A stretch of 21,355 nt of DNA from NCBI GenBank assembly GCA_034440595.1, contig JAWXCH010000566.1:1-21355 (forward strand), written 5' to 3'. Positions 20,051 to 21,355 of this stretch are shown here, one piece after another (positions within the stretch are counted from its first letter, which is position 1; each line of letters begins with the position of its first letter). The translations under genes and the position numbers were made by a program. The notes under the pieces were generated by a model. That model made no database searches, was not told where the DNA came from, and saw only the letters and a program-made list of their open reading frames with translations. This DNA is from JAWXCH01 sp034440595 (lineage in GTDB: Bacteria; Planctomycetota; Planctomycetia; Pirellulales; JALHPA01).

Positions 20051-20112
20051 AACCCGAAGAGCCAGCGAGGCGCAGCACAGTTTGGCAATTTTCCTCGCTA
20101 TCGCGTCGGGTT
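20051..20112. repeat. Palindromic repeat family B, copy 2
   Basis: Arms at 20051-20070 and 20093-20112 pair at 16 of 20 positions and correspond base for base to the arms at 14334-14404. The loop is also clearly related (CGCAGC then GGC then AATTT). The element is more degenerate than copy 1 and lies between two family A units. Confidence 0.8.
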
Positions 20113-20135
20113 ACTATGGGGCATCTCGCCAAGCG

Positions 20136-20158
20136 CACTGGCGGAGCCAGTGGCACAC
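20136..20158 (+). repeat. Palindromic repeat family A, copy 3
   Basis: Identical hairpin CACTGGCGGAGCCAGTG followed by GCACAC, exactly as in copy 1. It lies in the spacer before the acyltransferase gene, so the spacer reads A-B-A. Confidence 0.85.
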
Positions 20159-20232
20159 AATTGTGTGTCACGCAGCACTATGCCCTGCAAACCGCTCTTT
20201 GCGATGCAGTGCCATTTTGGCACAATGCAGTG

Positions 20233-21165
20233 ATGATTCGCAACTGCCGAGATTACCTGGTCTATCTGTTTGTGCGATTGTTTGTCTGTGTCTTGCAGGC
20301 AATCTCGCTCGACGCCTGCTGGAGCGTATCCAAGCGGCTGGCCTGGTTATTCGGCGATGTGGTGAAGGTCCGTCGCCGTGTGCTGCATGAGAATCTTCAG
20401 CGCGCTTTTCCGGCTTTGAATGAAGCTCAGCGGAATGCTTTGATTCGCCGAATGTGGGAGCACCTCTTTTTAATGCTGGGCGAAATCGCGCATGCACCGC
20501 GCAAAATCCACGACACGAATTGGCGAGAGTTTATCGTCTTTGATGATGCGGCCACCTTCATGCGATTTCTGTGGGATGACCGCGCCAAAATGCTCGTCTC
20601 CGGGCACTATGGCAACTTTGAACTGGGGGGCTATATGCTGGGAGTGTTTGGTTTTGAGACATACAGTGTAGCCCGGACGCTGGATAACAAGTACCTGGAC
20701 CGCTTTATCAATCAATTCCGCGGTGCCAAAGGGCAGCATCTGTTGCCCAAAAGCGGCAGCGCCGATGAGATTGCCACGATTCTGGCCAACCGGCAAATGC
20801 TATCAGTCCTGGCGGATCAACACGCCGGACAAAAGGGCTGCTGGGTCAATTTCTTTGGGCAACTGGCCTCTACACACAAATCGATCGCACTGTTTGCCTT
20901 GGCCAATCAGGCACCGGCGGCCGTCAGTTGTGCGCGAAGGTTGGATCGACCATTGCGATACCTGATCTGGGCCAAGGACTACTGCGACCCAGACACCATG
21001 CCGGCCGAGCGTAACGGCGTCACGGAGTACACGCAGTGGTTCACCATCGCGCTAGAGACCATGATCTGCCAGGCACCCGAACAGTACTGGTGGGTCCATC
21101 GCCGTTGGAAAGGAGAACCGCCGGCCAGGTTCAAGAAGCCAAAACCTGTCGAGCAGGCCGCGTGA
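20233..21165 (+). CDS. LpxL/HtrB-type lysophospholipid/lipid A acyltransferase
   Basis: This 310-aa protein is an LPLAT family member. The catalytic HX4E motif is SGHYGNFELGG with His125 and Glu130. The N-terminus (RDYLVYLFVRLFVCVLQAIS) is the usual membrane-anchoring helix, NLQRAFPALNEAQR is a typical LpxL-family segment, and ADQHAGQKGCWVNFFG and the C-terminal WWVHRRWK are further family marks. It probably acylates lipid A or a related lipid in the inner membrane; the exact acyl donor cannot be told. I set the start at 20233: the open frame extends to 20041, but that 64-codon extension is made largely of the repeats and has no hydrophobic or conserved character. No clear ribosome site precedes either start. 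Confidence 0.9.
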   Translation: MIRNCRDYLVYLFVRLFVCVLQAISLDACWSVSKRLAWLFGDVVKVRRRVLHENLQRAFPALNEAQRNALIRRMWEHLFLMLGEIAHAPRKIHDTNWREFIVFDDAATFMRFLWDDRAKMLVSGHYGNFELGGYMLGVFGFETYSVARTLDNKYLDRFINQFRGAKGQHLLPKSGSADEIATILANRQMLSVLADQHAGQKGCWVNFFGQLASTHKSIALFALANQAPAAVSCARRLDRPLRYLIWAKDYCDPDTMPAERNGVTEYTQWFTIALETMICQAPEQYWWVHRRWKGEPPARFKKPKPVEQAA

Positions 21166-21211
21166 GGTTGACTCGAGTTCATTTCAGCAGCATCCATCGC
21201 GGTCGGTCATT

Positions 21212-21355
21212 ATGTGGAAACAAGTCGCAAAGCTGTCGGACTGTCCCCCCGGCAAGTCGCTTGAATTGACGGTCGGGGAATCGATCGTGGCGCTGTTTAA
21301 TGTGGATGGCACACTCCATGCGTTGGACGGAGTTTGTCCGCATCAAGGTGGCCCG
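21212..21355 (+). CDS. Rieske [2Fe-2S] ferredoxin-type protein, 3' partial
   Basis: An ATG at 21212 opens a frame that runs to the window end (48 codons visible). The visible sequence MWKQVAKLSDCPPG... LFNVDGTLHALDGVCPHQGGP is the classic start of small Rieske proteins, ending in the first cluster motif CPH (Cys and His ligands); the second motif must lie beyond the edge. Such proteins donate electrons to oxygenases or form the small subunit of nitrite reductase. The start lies 46 bp after the acyltransferase stop. Identity as a Rieske domain is firm; partner and full length are unknown. Confidence 0.88.
   Translation, partial: MWKQVAKLSDCPPGKSLELTVGESIVALFNVDGTLHALDGVCPHQGGP

Overview
The window looks like chromosomal DNA from a planctomycete, most likely the Pirellulaceae/Rhodopirellula-Blastopirellula group. 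This is inferred from moderate GC, mostly single genes with wide spacers, very long secretin-type proteins with Gln/Pro-rich linkers, a large secreted DUF3352-like protein, a lipid A-type acyltransferase, and dispersed palindromic intergenic repeats. No phage, transposase, rRNA, tRNA or CRISPR was seen. It holds 16 genes, the first and last cut by the window edges.

Layout. (1) 1-5496 is an envelope block. A 5'-truncated giant secretin is followed by a lipoprotein with a Gln-rich tail. A BON-domain secreted protein runs convergently and overlaps the lipoprotein by 215 bp. (2) 5660-8027 holds a secreted DUF3352-like protein and a single-domain response regulator. (3) 8028-8702 is a 675-bp gene-free leader with several inverted repeats, ahead of the PrkA kinase / DUF444 (YeaH-YhbH) / SpoVR module (8703-13587). 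A 159-aa protein of unknown function follows at 13770-14249. (4) 14250-15460 carries palindromic repeats and an inward-facing ImmA/IrrE-like gene. Its metalloprotease motif is HELGEQ rather than HExxH, and it has a near-consensus promoter overlapped by a palindrome. (5) 15461-21355 is a housekeeping and accessory run on the plus strand: rimO, pgsA, a CPBP membrane protease, a Gfo/Idh/MocA oxidoreductase, an LpxL-type acyltransferase and the start of a Rieske ferredoxin.

How the genes relate. The kinase/VWA/SpoVR trio is a conserved stress and starvation module known from both sporulating and non-sporulating bacteria. Here it sits behind an unusually long leader and may include the unknown 159-aa protein as a fourth member. 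The secretin and lipoprotein probably belong to one outer-membrane complex. rimO and pgsA are adjacent housekeeping genes. The intergenic regions at 14.3, 17.6 and 20.1 kb share two families of palindromic repeats in different combinations. These repeats are the clearest unexplained signal in the window.

I found no clearly new multi-gene system. The best leads are the repeat families, the structured prkA leader, the 159-aa protein beside the SpoVR module, the antiparallel coding overlap, and the altered active site of the ImmA-like protein.
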